Shown: one piece after another, positions 54,112 to 62,710 of the stretch
How the letters are laid out: the number at the start of each line of letters is the position of its first letter
Position numbering within the stretch: position 1 is the stretch's first letter
Source: Iodidimonas nitroreducens
GTDB lineage: Bacteria; Pseudomonadota; Alphaproteobacteria; Sphingomonadales; Rhodothalassiaceae
Assembly (NCBI GenBank): GCA_000710935.1
Contig: BAYV01000003.1
Span: 1 to 64,000, forward strand
Reading direction: 5' to 3'
DNA length: 64,000 bases
Position numbers and translations under genes: made by a program
The notes under the pieces: generated by a model
Seen by the model: the letters and a program-made list of their open reading frames with translations, nothing else
Told to the model about the DNA's origin: nothing
The model's database searches: none

Positions 54112-54762
54112 TCAGTTTGATCTTTCAAAAATCAGTGAATAATTATTGGCGGGCATGGCGATCTGATCGATCAGGATCAGATGATGGGATCGCGCCAGAT
54201 CGGCTATGGCCTCCAGATCGCGCACCCCCCAGGCCTCATCCTGCGCCTTTAGCCATTGATCAAAATCTTCATTGCTGGGCGCTGTGTGGGTGCCCTTGAT
54301 TTTATAGGGACCATATAAAATCACCCGACCGCCCGGCGGCAAAAGCTGCGCAGCGCCCCGCATCAGCCCCTCAGCGCAGGCCCATGGGCTGATATGCACC
54401 AGATTGATGGCAAGAAGAGCGCAGATCTGTGGCCGGGTACCCGCAAAAGGCTGCGCCCAATCGGGGGCAGAAACATCGAGCCGCACCGGATCGCGCAGAG
54501 AGGCTGATGGCTGCTCCATCGCCCAGGCCCTGATGCTGCGCAGATTATCTTCATCAAGATCGCTGGGCTGCCACAGCCTTGGCGCCAGCTTTGGGGCCAT
54601 ATAAACCGCATGTTCGCCGGTTCCCGATGCCACTTCCAAAATCATGCCATCTTGCGGCACAGCTTTATAAAGCACCTGCAAAATGGCCTCGCGATTGCGT
54701 TCGGTTGCGGGCGCATGGCGCTTCGCATCAGGCGCAAGATGTTCAGACGGCGGCTGGCTCAC
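54112..54762 (-). CDS. DUF938 SAM-dependent methyltransferase-like protein
   Basis: The 216-residue protein starts at GTG 54762 (GGGAAATATC upstream) and has the DUF938 layout: APATERNREAILQVL, the SAM-binding motif MILEVASGTGEHAVYMAP, QPSDLDEDNLRSI, NLVHISPWACAEGLM and the catalytic-site region YGPYKIKGTHTAPSNEDFD. The fold is a Rossmann-like methyltransferase; the substrate of the family is not established. It lies 112 bases upstream of the radical SAM gene on the same strand and could be in the same transcript. Confidence 0.9.
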   Translation of the reverse strand: MSQPPSEHLAPDAKRHAPATERNREAILQVLYKAVPQDGMILEVASGTGEHAVYMAPKLAPRLWQPSDLDEDNLRSIRAWAMEQPSASLRDPVRLDVSAPDWAQPFAGTRPQICALLAINLVHISPWACAEGLMRGAAQLLPPGGRVILYGPYKIKGTHTAPSNEDFDQWLKAQDEAWGVRDLEAIADLARSHHLILIDQIAMPANNYSLIFERSN

Positions 54763-54793
54763 GATATTTCCCGGATCAAAATAAAGGCTTTCC

Positions 54794-54811
54794 CTAGGGT
54801 CCTGACCCTAG
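54794..54811. repeat. Dispersed CTAG palindrome, copy 2 (perfect)
   Basis: CTAGGGTC-CT-GACCCTAG has perfect 8-base arms around 2 bases. It lies between the fliG stop and the DUF938 start, on a minus-strand gene run. A near-identical imperfect copy lies at 39654-39671. It may be a protein-binding site, a small dispersed repeat or a weak terminator. Confidence 0.65.
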
Positions 54812-54838
54812 CATGATCCCATCAGGAAATCATCTGAC

Positions 54839-55870
54839 CTAATAGATCACCTGACTATTGGCGTTATCGCCCCGCTGGATCACGATCGCCCCGGCTTCGG
54901 CCAGATTTTTTGCCTTTTGCAAAATATTGTTCTTGGCCTGCTCCACATCCCGGGCCAGCACCGGCCCCATGGTTTCGATGGAATCGCGCAAAATAGCCCC
55001 GGCGCGTTCCGACATCTGGCCAATGAACATATCGCGGATGGGGGCTTTCGATCCCTTCAGCGCATAAACCAGCATATCCGTATCGCAAGAGCGGATAAGC
55101 ACCCCCAAAGACATGGGGTCCAATTCCACCAGATCATCAAATGTGAACATCAATTGCTTCACAAGGGCCGCCGAATCCGGCATGTCGCGCTCGAAATCCT
55201 CGATAAAATCATCAAGGGATTTGGGATCGGTGCGGTTGAAAATCTCGGCCAGTTGTTCATGGCTGTCGGTGGTTGCCGCCAAGGCATAATTGAGCATTAA
55301 TTCCTTGTGCAGAACTTCTTCCACATCGCCCACCACCTCTTGGGGGATCGATTGCAATTTGACGATCCGGCGCATCGCCGAGCGGGTGATATGGCGTGGC
55401 AAAAGGGGTAATATCTTGGCGGAATGATCGGGGTTCAGCTTGGACAGCACCACAGCCACGGTTTGGGGATGCTCGCCTGAGAGATATTTTGCCAATAAAT
55501 GCTCATTCACGCTCGATAGCTTTTCCCATGTGGTGCGTCCGGCGGGGCCACGAATATAATTCATGATCTCGCCCACCTTATCATCGGGCAGAAAAGCCTT
55601 CAGCATCCGTTCGGTGCTTTCATAAGAGCCGACCACCGAACCCCCCTTGGCGAATTGTTCGGTAAAGCGATTGATCAGATCTTCTAAAACCGATGCCGTG
55701 ATATTCCCCAAACCCGACATGGCACGGGTGACGATCCTGATTTCATCCTCATCAAGCCGCTCCAGCAATGGGGCGGCGCGTTTCTCGCCCAAGGCCAGAA
55801 ACATGATCGATGCCTTTTCAGGGCCGGTCAAAGCCACATAATTATCCCGAACGATCGATTGTCCTGCCAT
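54839..55870 (-). CDS. fliG: Flagellar motor switch protein FliG
   Basis: The 343-residue protein has FliG hallmarks: an N-terminal domain that binds FliF (ALTGPEKASIMFLALGEKRAAPLLERL), the middle EHPQTVAVVLSKLNPDHSAKILPLLP (EHPQ motif) and the C-terminal MFTFDDLVELDPMSLGVLIRSCDTDMLVYALKG with the charged residues that meet the stator. It connects the MS ring to the C-ring and takes part in torque generation. ATG 55870 has AAGGAA 8 bases upstream; an ATG at 55888 is in frame. The gene is last in the fliF-H-N-P-G run, unlike the usual fliF-fliG order. Confidence 0.95.
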   Translation of the reverse strand: MAGQSIVRDNYVALTGPEKASIMFLALGEKRAAPLLERLDEDEIRIVTRAMSGLGNITASVLEDLINRFTEQFAKGGSVVGSYESTERMLKAFLPDDKVGEIMNYIRGPAGRTTWEKLSSVNEHLLAKYLSGEHPQTVAVVLSKLNPDHSAKILPLLPRHITRSAMRRIVKLQSIPQEVVGDVEEVLHKELMLNYALAATTDSHEQLAEIFNRTDPKSLDDFIEDFERDMPDSAALVKQLMFTFDDLVELDPMSLGVLIRSCDTDMLVYALKGSKAPIRDMFIGQMSERAGAILRDSIETMGPVLARDVEQAKNNILQKAKNLAEAGAIVIQRGDNANSQVIY

Positions 55871-55890
55871 GGTCGCGGTTCCTTCCATTC

Positions 55891-56820
55891 TCAGCCGGCA
55901 AAAGACAGCACAAGGCTGCCCGCCAATAATTGCCAGCCATTGATCAAAACGAAAAAAATCACCTTGAAGGGCAAGGCGACGATGGCTGGCGGCAGCATCA
56001 TCATCCCCATCGACATCAACAAGGCCGCCACCACCAGATCGATGATCAGGAAGGGCATGAAAATCAAAAAGCCGATTTCAAAAGCGCGCCGCAATTCAGA
56101 AATCAGAAAAGCCGGAAGCAAAATCCGCAAGGATACCGCATCCGCCCCCCCATTCTCTGCGCCGCCCCCTGCAGCCGGGCCATCTGCCATTTGGGCCGCC
56201 CGGTCGATCATCGCCAGCAGATCCTTGCCGTCCATTGCCGCCGCCCCGCCACCCGGGCCGGATGTTTCTATGGATGGTGATGCGGGCGGGGATGGGGGAT
56301 CGCCGGATGGATCCTTTACGGCCCCGAAACTGCGTGCGGCCAGTGCATCGAAAAAGGCCAGTTCGCCGCTGCCCACCTGCATCAGCATGAAGCTTTTCAC
56401 CGGGGCAATAATGTTGCTCACCCCTTGTTCCATGGTCACATCTTCATTGATCATGGGCCGCATGCCTTCATTCCAGGCGCGCTCAAAGGTGGGGGCCATG
56501 ATGAAAGCGGTGAGAAAAAGGGCAAGGCTGACCAGAACGATATTGGGGGGGGCCTGTTGCAGCCCCAGGGCCGAGCGCAGGATCGACAACACCACCACGA
56601 TGCGGACAAAACTCGTCACCATGATCAGGATACCCGGCGCAAGGCTAAGCACAGTGATCATCAAGATCACCTGAAACAACCGGGCGGTGAGGGTGGCATC
56701 GCTGCCGGTTCCCAGATCAAAGCTCATGGATTGGGCCAGCGCCATGCCCGGCCAGATCATGAAGGCGGCGGCCATCAAAAGAATGCCCAGATGAAAAGCG
56801 GTTCTCCGGCTTTGCGGCAT
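55891..56820 (-). CDS. fliP: Flagellar export gate protein FliP, with insertion
   Basis: FliP forms the core of the flagellar export gate with FliQ and FliR. The 309-residue product has a signal peptide (to about residue 30), the conserved ILMITVLSLAPGILIMVTSFVRIVVVLSILRSALG, and the C-terminal LRILLPAFLISELRRAFEIGFLIFMPFLIIDLVVAALLMSMGMMMLPP shortened here to its opening stretch. Between these, residues of about 165-227 are a Gly/Pro/Ala/Ser-rich insertion where most FliP proteins have about 15 residues, explaining a length some 60 residues above the usual. The insert falls in the periplasmic loop. GAGGGGAT precedes the ATG. Confidence 0.93.
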   Translation of the reverse strand: MPQSRRTAFHLGILLMAAAFMIWPGMALAQSMSFDLGTGSDATLTARLFQVILMITVLSLAPGILIMVTSFVRIVVVLSILRSALGLQQAPPNIVLVSLALFLTAFIMAPTFERAWNEGMRPMINEDVTMEQGVSNIIAPVKSFMLMQVGSGELAFFDALAARSFGAVKDPSGDPPSPPASPSIETSGPGGGAAAMDGKDLLAMIDRAAQMADGPAAGGGAENGGADAVSLRILLPAFLISELRRAFEIGFLIFMPFLIIDLVVAALLMSMGMMMLPPAIVALPFKVIFFVLINGWQLLAGSLVLSFAG

Positions 56821-56837
56821 ATCCCCTCGCCCTTATC

Positions 56838-57320
56838 TTAATTGTGCGTCATGCGCATATCGACGATATCGGTGAGGGTGACCCCCAGCCGATCATCTTC
56901 AACGATCACCACTTCGCCCCGGGCTACGAGATGGTTATTAATGTGGATATCCACCGATTCCCCGACCTTGCGATCAATTTCCACCACGGCACCCCGCCCC
57001 AGCTTCAAAAGCTGATTAACGGTGAGCGCCGCCGACCCCAAAACCACCTTGATATTCACCGGCACATTATAAAGGGCGGAAAGGCTGTATTTGCCATTTT
57101 CATCGGCCATCACCCCGCCATCGCCGCCCCCGCTATTGCCGGCAGCGGCCTCACCGGCTTTTTTTCCCGCCGGTTTATCTGACGGTTTGGCCGAGGATTT
57201 GCTGGTGGATTTTCCGGCTGATCCCTCTTTTTCCATTCCGACCTCGGCACTGGCTTCAGTTGCGCCTTTTGATGCTGGTTTTTCATCTGGCTGTTCGCCG
57301 TCAAAATCTTTCAAATTCAT
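56838..57320 (-). CDS. fliN: Flagellar motor switch protein FliN
   Basis: The C-terminal 85 residues are the SpoA/FliN core (YSLSALYNVPVNIKVVLG, LLKLGRGAVVEIDRKVGESVDIHINNHLVARGEVV, RLGVTLTDIV), which forms the lower C-ring with FliM and binds FliH. The first 70 residues are a low-complexity Lys/Ala/Ser/Glu/Gly tail. Its ATG overlaps the fliH stop as TGATG at 57320, so translation is coupled. Length is 160 residues, typical for FliN with a long tail. Confidence 0.92.
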   Translation of the reverse strand: MNLKDFDGEQPDEKPASKGATEASAEVGMEKEGSAGKSTSKSSAKPSDKPAGKKAGEAAAGNSGGGDGGVMADENGKYSLSALYNVPVNIKVVLGSAALTVNQLLKLGRGAVVEIDRKVGESVDIHINNHLVARGEVVIVEDDRLGVTLTDIVDMRMTHN

Positions 57321-58000
57321 CAGAATGTTCCTTCTTCATGGTCTGATTTCAAACGCAGGTCGAATATGGTTCCGATCATCTTGTCGATGCGGTCCAGGGT
57401 TTCCTGGGGGTCATGGCGCACCGATCCCCGTGCCCATGTGATGGCGATGCCAAAATCGCTCAAATGATTATTCTGCTGCACCAGCAGGCCATTCATCTGG
57501 GCTTTCATGGTGCCTTCACCCTGCTGCACCAGCCGGCTGAGGGGATCGGCCAAAAGGCGACCGGCCTCGATCGTCAGGCTGGGGGCATCGCCATGCTGAT
57601 GCAGAGCCTGGCGCACCAGATTTTGCGCGATGGTGAGGGCATGATCCTCGGTCAAACGATGCGCCAGCTTTTGCAACAGGGCCAAAAGGGTGCGGGTGGC
57701 CTGCTGCTCCATATCAGCCAGAATATGATCAAGGGCTTCGCGGGCATCGGGCATCTGATCGCTGATATGATCAAGGGCTTCTAAAATCAGGGCATCGCGT
57801 TTGGCCGCAATGGCTTCGCTGGCGGCTTTTTGCCCGGCGGCATAGCCTGCCTGATGGCCCTCTTCGCGGGCTTTTAGCTGCGCGGCCTCAAGATCGGCAT
57901 CGCTGTGACGCAGGATCAATTTTGGATCGGCTGCCGGTTCCTTGGGGGGGGCAGCGTCTTCCTGATCGAAATCACGATGAAAGGCAAAGGGGCGCTGCAT
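57320..58000 (-). CDS. fliH: Flagellar assembly protein FliH
   Basis: The 226-residue protein has the FliH layout: an acidic N-terminus, a Gly-spaced helix (AREEGHQAGYAAGQKAASEA) with the AxxxG-type repeats characteristic of FliH, and a C-terminal domain that binds FliI. FliH holds the export ATPase and brings it to FliN and the export gate. It is coupled at both ends by TGATG overlaps with fliF (58000) and fliN (57320). FliH sequence is weakly conserved, so position adds to the evidence. Confidence 0.85.
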   Translation of the reverse strand: MQRPFAFHRDFDQEDAAPPKEPAADPKLILRHSDADLEAAQLKAREEGHQAGYAAGQKAASEAIAAKRDALILEALDHISDQMPDAREALDHILADMEQQATRTLLALLQKLAHRLTEDHALTIAQNLVRQALHQHGDAPSLTIEAGRLLADPLSRLVQQGEGTMKAQMNGLLVQQNNHLSDFGIAITWARGSVRHDPQETLDRIDKMIGTIFDLRLKSDHEEGTF

Positions 58001-59706
58001 CAGGCGGCATCCTCATAAATCCAGCTCCGCAAGATCGCCACCACCTCATCGGGGTTATCTTCTACAATATCGCCCAGCTTACGCAGGGAGCTTGCCCGCA
58101 CTTTTCCTTCAACCGCGCGCACCTCCAGCATTTGATCAAGGCGTTCATCCACGCTGGGTTTGGGCAGGGCCCGTGCCCCGCTTGCCGCCGCATCATCGGG
58201 GCCATCGAGCCGGGCCTGTTCACCATCCGCGCCCGGCTCCAGCGCCAGATCGCCATCCCCGCCCTGCTCCGATGATCGCCCTTGCGCGCCCGCAATGGCC
58301 AGCCTGTTTTCGTTATTGCCCTCGCGATTGGCCAGCGATGTGATCAAGGGCCGCAAGCCAAAAATGCTGACCAAAGCAATCGCCACCAATAAAACCAGAT
58401 AGCGCAGAATGCTCATCAGATTGGATTGAACGAACGCCATCAAAGCAGACCCCTGCGGCGGGAAGGCGGTGCTGGCAATATCGATGAATTCCAGATTTTC
58501 GACCGTCACCTGATCGCCACGGCTGGCATCAAAGCCGATGGCCGATTTCACCAGATTTTCAATGCGCGCCAGTTCCTCGGCCGAGCGCGGCACATAAACC
58601 TGATTGCCGGCCTCATCGGTTTGGTAGATGCCATTCACCAGCACCCCCACCGATTGCCGGTTGATGCCGCCGGGTTCTGTGCTTTGTTCAAACACGCGCG
58701 AGGAAATCTCGTAATTCGTGACCTGTTCACTGCGCTCGCTGTTATTGAGATCGCTGGCGGCATTCTCGGCGCCTACCACCACCTGAGGCAGGTTCTGTTC
58801 CACGGTCACGGGCTGTTCATTGCTACCCTCACGATTGATTTCGGCTTCTTCAACCGATTGGGTGGAACGCACCGCCGTTGCCGAGGGATCAAAGGTCTGC
58901 TCACGCAGGCGGCTGCGATTGCGGGCAAATTCAACCGCCGCCTGAACCCGCACATTCTGCGCCCCCAAGCGCGGGGCCAGCAAAGATTCAACGGATCGGA
59001 TCAAAGCCAGTTCGGCTTCGGCTTTCATGCCGGTGGCCGCCCCGGCCATATCCGATCCATCATTGGCAAAAATCTTGTTGCCCCGGCTATCCATCACCGT
59101 CACAGCCGATGAATTAAGGCGCGGCACCGACGCTGATACCAGCGATTGAATGGCACTGGCCTGCGCTTTTTCCAGCGCGAAATTTCCCCGCATCCGCACC
59201 ACCACCGAAGCCGAAGGGGTGATCTGTTCGCGGGTAAAGGCATCGCGATCCGGCAAAACCAGATGCACCCGGGCCGCATCCACATCGCGCAGTGCGGTGA
59301 TCGTGCGGGCCAATTCCCCCTCTAGGGCGCGCAAGCGATTGATCTGCTGCATGAAGCTTGTCAGCCCCAAAGAGCCCTGCTGATCAAACAGCTCATAGCC
59401 CATCGCCCCACTGCTGGGCAGGCCTTCTTCGGCCAGAGCCATCCGCGCCCGGGCCACGCTGGGCTGGGGCACGAAAAGGGTTGTGCCACCGTCCCGCACA
59501 TCGACGGATATGCCCATCTGCTCAAGGGAACGGCTGACCTTACCCGCCTCGGCCAGATCCAGCCCCGAATAGAGAAGCGCCATCGGCGGCTTGGCCAATT
59601 GCGCGATCATTACAATCAAAATCACAAGGAGCGTTGCACCCGCAAGGCCCATAACGATCAGGCGATTGCGATCCATTGCCCGAAGAGAGGCAAGCAGCTT
59701 GGTCAC
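58000..59706 (-). CDS. fliF: Flagellar MS-ring protein FliF
   Basis: The 568-residue protein has two transmembrane helices (residues of about 15-38 and 430-455), the YscJ/FliF domain (ALLYSGLDLAEAGKVSRSLEQMGI, LALDDAARVHL-like DVDAARVHLVLPDRDAFTREQ, ASVVVRM) and a cytoplasmic tail that binds FliG. It assembles the MS ring, the first basal-body structure. The start is GTG 59706 with AAAGG upstream. It heads a minus-strand run fliF-fliH-fliN-fliP-fliG and is divergent from fliL. Confidence 0.94.
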   Translation of the reverse strand: MTKLLASLRAMDRNRLIVMGLAGATLLVILIVMIAQLAKPPMALLYSGLDLAEAGKVSRSLEQMGISVDVRDGGTTLFVPQPSVARARMALAEEGLPSSGAMGYELFDQQGSLGLTSFMQQINRLRALEGELARTITALRDVDAARVHLVLPDRDAFTREQITPSASVVVRMRGNFALEKAQASAIQSLVSASVPRLNSSAVTVMDSRGNKIFANDGSDMAGAATGMKAEAELALIRSVESLLAPRLGAQNVRVQAAVEFARNRSRLREQTFDPSATAVRSTQSVEEAEINREGSNEQPVTVEQNLPQVVVGAENAASDLNNSERSEQVTNYEISSRVFEQSTEPGGINRQSVGVLVNGIYQTDEAGNQVYVPRSAEELARIENLVKSAIGFDASRGDQVTVENLEFIDIASTAFPPQGSALMAFVQSNLMSILRYLVLLVAIALVSIFGLRPLITSLANREGNNENRLAIAGAQGRSSEQGGDGDLALEPGADGEQARLDGPDDAAASGARALPKPSVDERLDQMLEVRAVEGKVRASSLRKLGDIVEDNPDEVVAILRSWIYEDAA

Positions 59707-59814
59707 AAGATTTCTACCTTTGTTGTCTGTCCGAATGCCCCAAAGCTACGACAGCCTGTTTAAACTCAGTTCAAAGATGTGATGCTAATAATCACTCACG
59801 AACACTTGGTAGAA

Positions 59815-60378
59815 ATGCAAAAAAGAGCTTTTTTAATTAAAATGCCAAATAAAATTGAAGAAGATGACGAAATCGATGAGCCAAAGAAAAGATGGCGTCC
59901 GCATCTTCGCTCATCGGCCCGCAGACACCTTGGTCTGGCTTTGGCTGGCCTTTTGGGGCTGCCGTTGGCGGGCCTGATCGGCCTGATGGCAGCCGTGGGG
60001 CCGGATCGGGCCATGAGCCTTATGGGCGAGACGATGATCGCGATCCGCGCATCCTTTGGCCCGGAAATCAGGGAGCGCCCCCCCGCTTATGTGCATCTGC
60101 CCGATCTTCTGGTCAATGGCAGCGGGCCATCCGGGCCGGTGGTGATCAAGGCCCGGATCGTTTTGAAAACACCGGCGCTGATGGTGAGCCGGGTCGAGGC
60201 TGCCGAACCCCTGATCATGGATATGATGCTGGAATTTTTCCGCGAACTGGGGGCCCGCGATACCTATGGCAGCGCCGGGCTTTACCGGATGCGCTCTGAA
60301 TCCTTGCGCCGGATCAATCTGTTATTGGGTGATGAGATCATCGAGCAGGTGCTGATTACCGATCTTTTGGTGCAGTAA
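59815..60378 (+). CDS. fliL: Flagellar basal-body protein FliL
   Basis: The protein has a charged N-terminal cytosolic part (EEDDEIDEPKKRWRPHLRS), one transmembrane helix at about 45-65 (LALAGLLGLPLAGLIGLMA) and a periplasmic domain with the FliL pattern YVHLPDLLVNG, later SLRRINLLLGDEIIEQVLITDLLVQ. FliL surrounds and supports the stator. The start is uncertain: ATG 59815 gives 187 residues, while an ATG at 59782 also lies in frame and neither has a strong ribosome binding site. It is first in a plus-strand run with fliM, the DUF6468 gene and motE-like gene. Confidence 0.85.
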   Translation: MQKRAFLIKMPNKIEEDDEIDEPKKRWRPHLRSSARRHLGLALAGLLGLPLAGLIGLMAAVGPDRAMSLMGETMIAIRASFGPEIRERPPAYVHLPDLLVNGSGPSGPVVIKARIVLKTPALMVSRVEAAEPLIMDMMLEFFRELGARDTYGSAGLYRMRSESLRRINLLLGDEIIEQVLITDLLVQ

Positions 60379-60400
60379 ACCATCATGAAGGGGTGGATGA

Positions 60401-61450
60401 ATGGCAAATGAGCCGCAAACCGACGATCAGCAAGGCACTTTGGGTCAGGCTTTTGCCGCTGCCGTTGATGTTGATCTTTCCAAAAACGAACTGGATCAAA
60501 GCGATATCGACCGCTTGATGAGCGATCACGCCACGGGCTTTGATACCCCTGAAACAGTGATGCAGAAAATCGCCAATTCCACCATCGTCAATTATGAACG
60601 CCTGCCCATGCTTGATGTGGTGTTCGATCGATTTGTGCGGCTGTTTGGCGAAAAACTGCGGCAATTGATGTCAGCCAATCTGGAAGTCAGCATCGATCAG
60701 GTCTCGGCCATCCGCTTTGGCGATTTTATCGAACAGGTGCCTTTGCCCTGCCTTGTTTCCATCCTGAACGCCGTGGAATGGGAAGATAAATGCGTGGCCG
60801 TGATGGATCACAGGCTGGTTTATACGGCGGTGGAAATCCTGCTGGGCGGGCGCGAGATGCTCGATAGCGATACTTTGGAGGTGCGCACGCTGACATCGGT
60901 TGAACGCAGGCTGGTCACCCGGCTGATGACGGTGTTCAGCGGGGCTTTGAGCGAGGCCTTCACCCCGGTTTCAGATATCGCCTTCAATGTGGATCGGCTG
61001 GAAACCAACCCGCAATTGGCGATGATTGCGCGCTCCACAAGCGCTTCGATCCATGCCCGTTTTGCCATCGAGATTGAAAATCGCCATGGTTTCGTGGATC
61101 TGGTGATGCCCTATTCCATGCTGGAGCCGGTGCGCACCTTGTTGTTGCAGATGTTCATGGGGGAAAGCTTTGGCCGCGACAATGGCTGGAAAAAGCATTT
61201 CCGCGATCAATTACAGCGCACGGAAATCCGTTTGGATGGCGTTTTGGCCGAAATGGAAATCCCGCTGGCCACCGCCTTGGGCTGGAAAGCCGGAACCTTC
61301 ATCGAATTGAACAAAAGCGCGGATGGCAGCGCCGATCTTTTATCCGGCGATATGCGCCTTTTATCGGGGCATATCGGCCAAAGCAAAGGCCAGATCGCCA
61401 TCAGGATCGAAAAGAATATCTTTGATGCTTCTGAGGAGCAAAATGCATGA
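60401..61450 (+). CDS. fliM: Flagellar motor switch protein FliM
   Basis: The 349-residue product has the N-terminal CheY-binding motif region (LDQSDIDRLM), the middle domain (LPMLDVVFDRFVRLFGEKLRQL, SIDQVSAIRFGDFIEQVPLPCLVSI) and the C-terminal SpoA domain (LNKSADGSADLLSG). FliM binds phosphorylated CheY to change rotation direction. GAAGGGG precedes the ATG. Its stop overlaps the next start by four bases (ATGA at 61447-61450). Confidence 0.95.
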   Translation: MANEPQTDDQQGTLGQAFAAAVDVDLSKNELDQSDIDRLMSDHATGFDTPETVMQKIANSTIVNYERLPMLDVVFDRFVRLFGEKLRQLMSANLEVSIDQVSAIRFGDFIEQVPLPCLVSILNAVEWEDKCVAVMDHRLVYTAVEILLGGREMLDSDTLEVRTLTSVERRLVTRLMTVFSGALSEAFTPVSDIAFNVDRLETNPQLAMIARSTSASIHARFAIEIENRHGFVDLVMPYSMLEPVRTLLLQMFMGESFGRDNGWKKHFRDQLQRTEIRLDGVLAEMEIPLATALGWKAGTFIELNKSADGSADLLSGDMRLLSGHIGQSKGQIAIRIEKNIFDASEEQNA

Positions 61451-61929
61451 ATGGGATGCTCATCAATATTCTTGTGATTGTCGCCTTGCTGGCGTCAGCC
61501 CTTTATTCCATCCGGCTGAATAAAAAAATCAGCGAGATGCGCACAGCGCTGCGCGATATGGAAAGCCTGTTCAAGGATTTTGGGGCACAGGTGGATCGCT
61601 CCCAATCGCTGCTGGCAGATATGAAAGCCGCTGGCGATCATATCGCCACGGTGCTGGATGAAGGCGTGTTTGAAGCCGAGAAAATCAATAGCCGTCTTAA
61701 CCTCACCCTTGATCGGGCGCATCAGCACCGGGCCCCGGCCCCCGCTTTTTCCACCCCGGCCAAAGCGTCTGATGCCCCCCCGCCTTCGTCGCAAGCTTCA
61801 GCCCCTTCACCAACGCAACCATCCGGCCATCAACCGGGTTTCAAAAAGGTTTTATGGCCATTGGCTCAAGCCAGAATCGAACCCATAAAAGGGGCAAATC
61901 CTTTTGATCCTGTAAGCAAGGAGCGCTGA
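61447..61929 (+). CDS. DUF6468 domain flagellar accessory protein
   Basis: The 160-residue protein has an N-terminal membrane helix (ILVIVALLASALYSI), a coiled coil (ISEMRTALRDMESLFKDFGAQVDRSQSLLADMK) and a disordered Pro/Ser/Ala-rich tail. This matches the DUF6468 proteins found in alphaproteobacterial flagellar operons between fliM and a motE-like gene. Function is not established. It overlaps fliM by four bases, with GAGGAG before the ATG. Confidence 0.82.
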   Translation: MNGMLINILVIVALLASALYSIRLNKKISEMRTALRDMESLFKDFGAQVDRSQSLLADMKAAGDHIATVLDEGVFEAEKINSRLNLTLDRAHQHRAPAPAFSTPAKASDAPPPSSQASAPSPTQPSGHQPGFKKVLWPLAQARIEPIKGANPFDPVSKER

Positions 61930-61930
61930 T

Positions 61931-62701
61931 ATGGCGGTTTTTTCATTTCGGATCATGCCCATCAGCATCGCCGTTTTATCGATGGCCGCGATGGCCCAAG
62001 CCTATCAACTGGCCCCGAACAATGACGAAGCTTTGAAAACAACGGCCGCCGCCCAGCCACAGCCGGATGATGAGACGACCAAGCCCTATAATGCCTTTGG
62101 CCAGCATGATCGCCCCTGGGCGCGCAATTTATTGCCGAAAAATGCACAATCCCCATCATCCTTGCCTGAGGAATTGGCTAAAAGTGTACGCGATAACCGC
62201 AAGCCCCCGTCCTCAGATAACGAGAATATATCTGAATTGACCGCTCTTTTTTACACGACCGATGCTTTCACCTCGGCCCGAGCCGAGCGGGTGCCAAGCC
62301 GGGCTTTGGCCCTGATCCGCGAGCGCGAAGCCGATCTGGCCCGTCAGGAAGCCGATCTGGCCGATGCCCGGGCCCTTGTGGAAGCCAGCCGCAGGGCTGT
62401 GGCCGCTGATTTTCAAAAGCTGCAGGATCTGCACCAGAAAACCAGCCAATTGCTTGATCGCCTGCAGCAAACCGAAGAAGCTGATCTCACCCGCATGACC
62501 AATCTTTATCAGAATATGAAGCCCAAAGAAGCGGCGGAAATCCTGAACGAGATGGATGAACGGGTGGTGGCAGCGGTGATCGAGCGCATGCCCGAACGCA
62601 TCGGCGCCCCCATTCTGGCGCGCATGGATGTGCAAAAAGCCCGCCTTGTCATGCGCCTGTTTGCCGATCGCAAAGCGGCTTTTCTATCAAGTAATGGCTA
62701 A
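61931..62701 (+). CDS. MotE-like periplasmic flagellar chaperone
   Basis: The 256-residue protein has a signal peptide (ending near residue 25), a linker, a coiled coil (ALALIREREADLARQEADLADARALVEASRR) and a C-terminal helical region (NMKPKEAAEILNEMDERVVAAVIERMPERIGAPILARMD) resembling the MgtE N-terminal domain. This is the MotE pattern; in Rhizobium, MotE is a chaperone that stabilises MotC in the periplasm. AAGGAG lies before the ATG, one base after the preceding stop. It converges with flhB. Confidence 0.85.
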   Translation: MAVFSFRIMPISIAVLSMAAMAQAYQLAPNNDEALKTTAAAQPQPDDETTKPYNAFGQHDRPWARNLLPKNAQSPSSLPEELAKSVRDNRKPPSSDNENISELTALFYTTDAFTSARAERVPSRALALIREREADLARQEADLADARALVEASRRAVAADFQKLQDLHQKTSQLLDRLQQTEEADLTRMTNLYQNMKPKEAAEILNEMDERVVAAVIERMPERIGAPILARMDVQKARLVMRLFADRKAAFLSSNG

Positions 62702-62710
62702 AAGTTGGGA

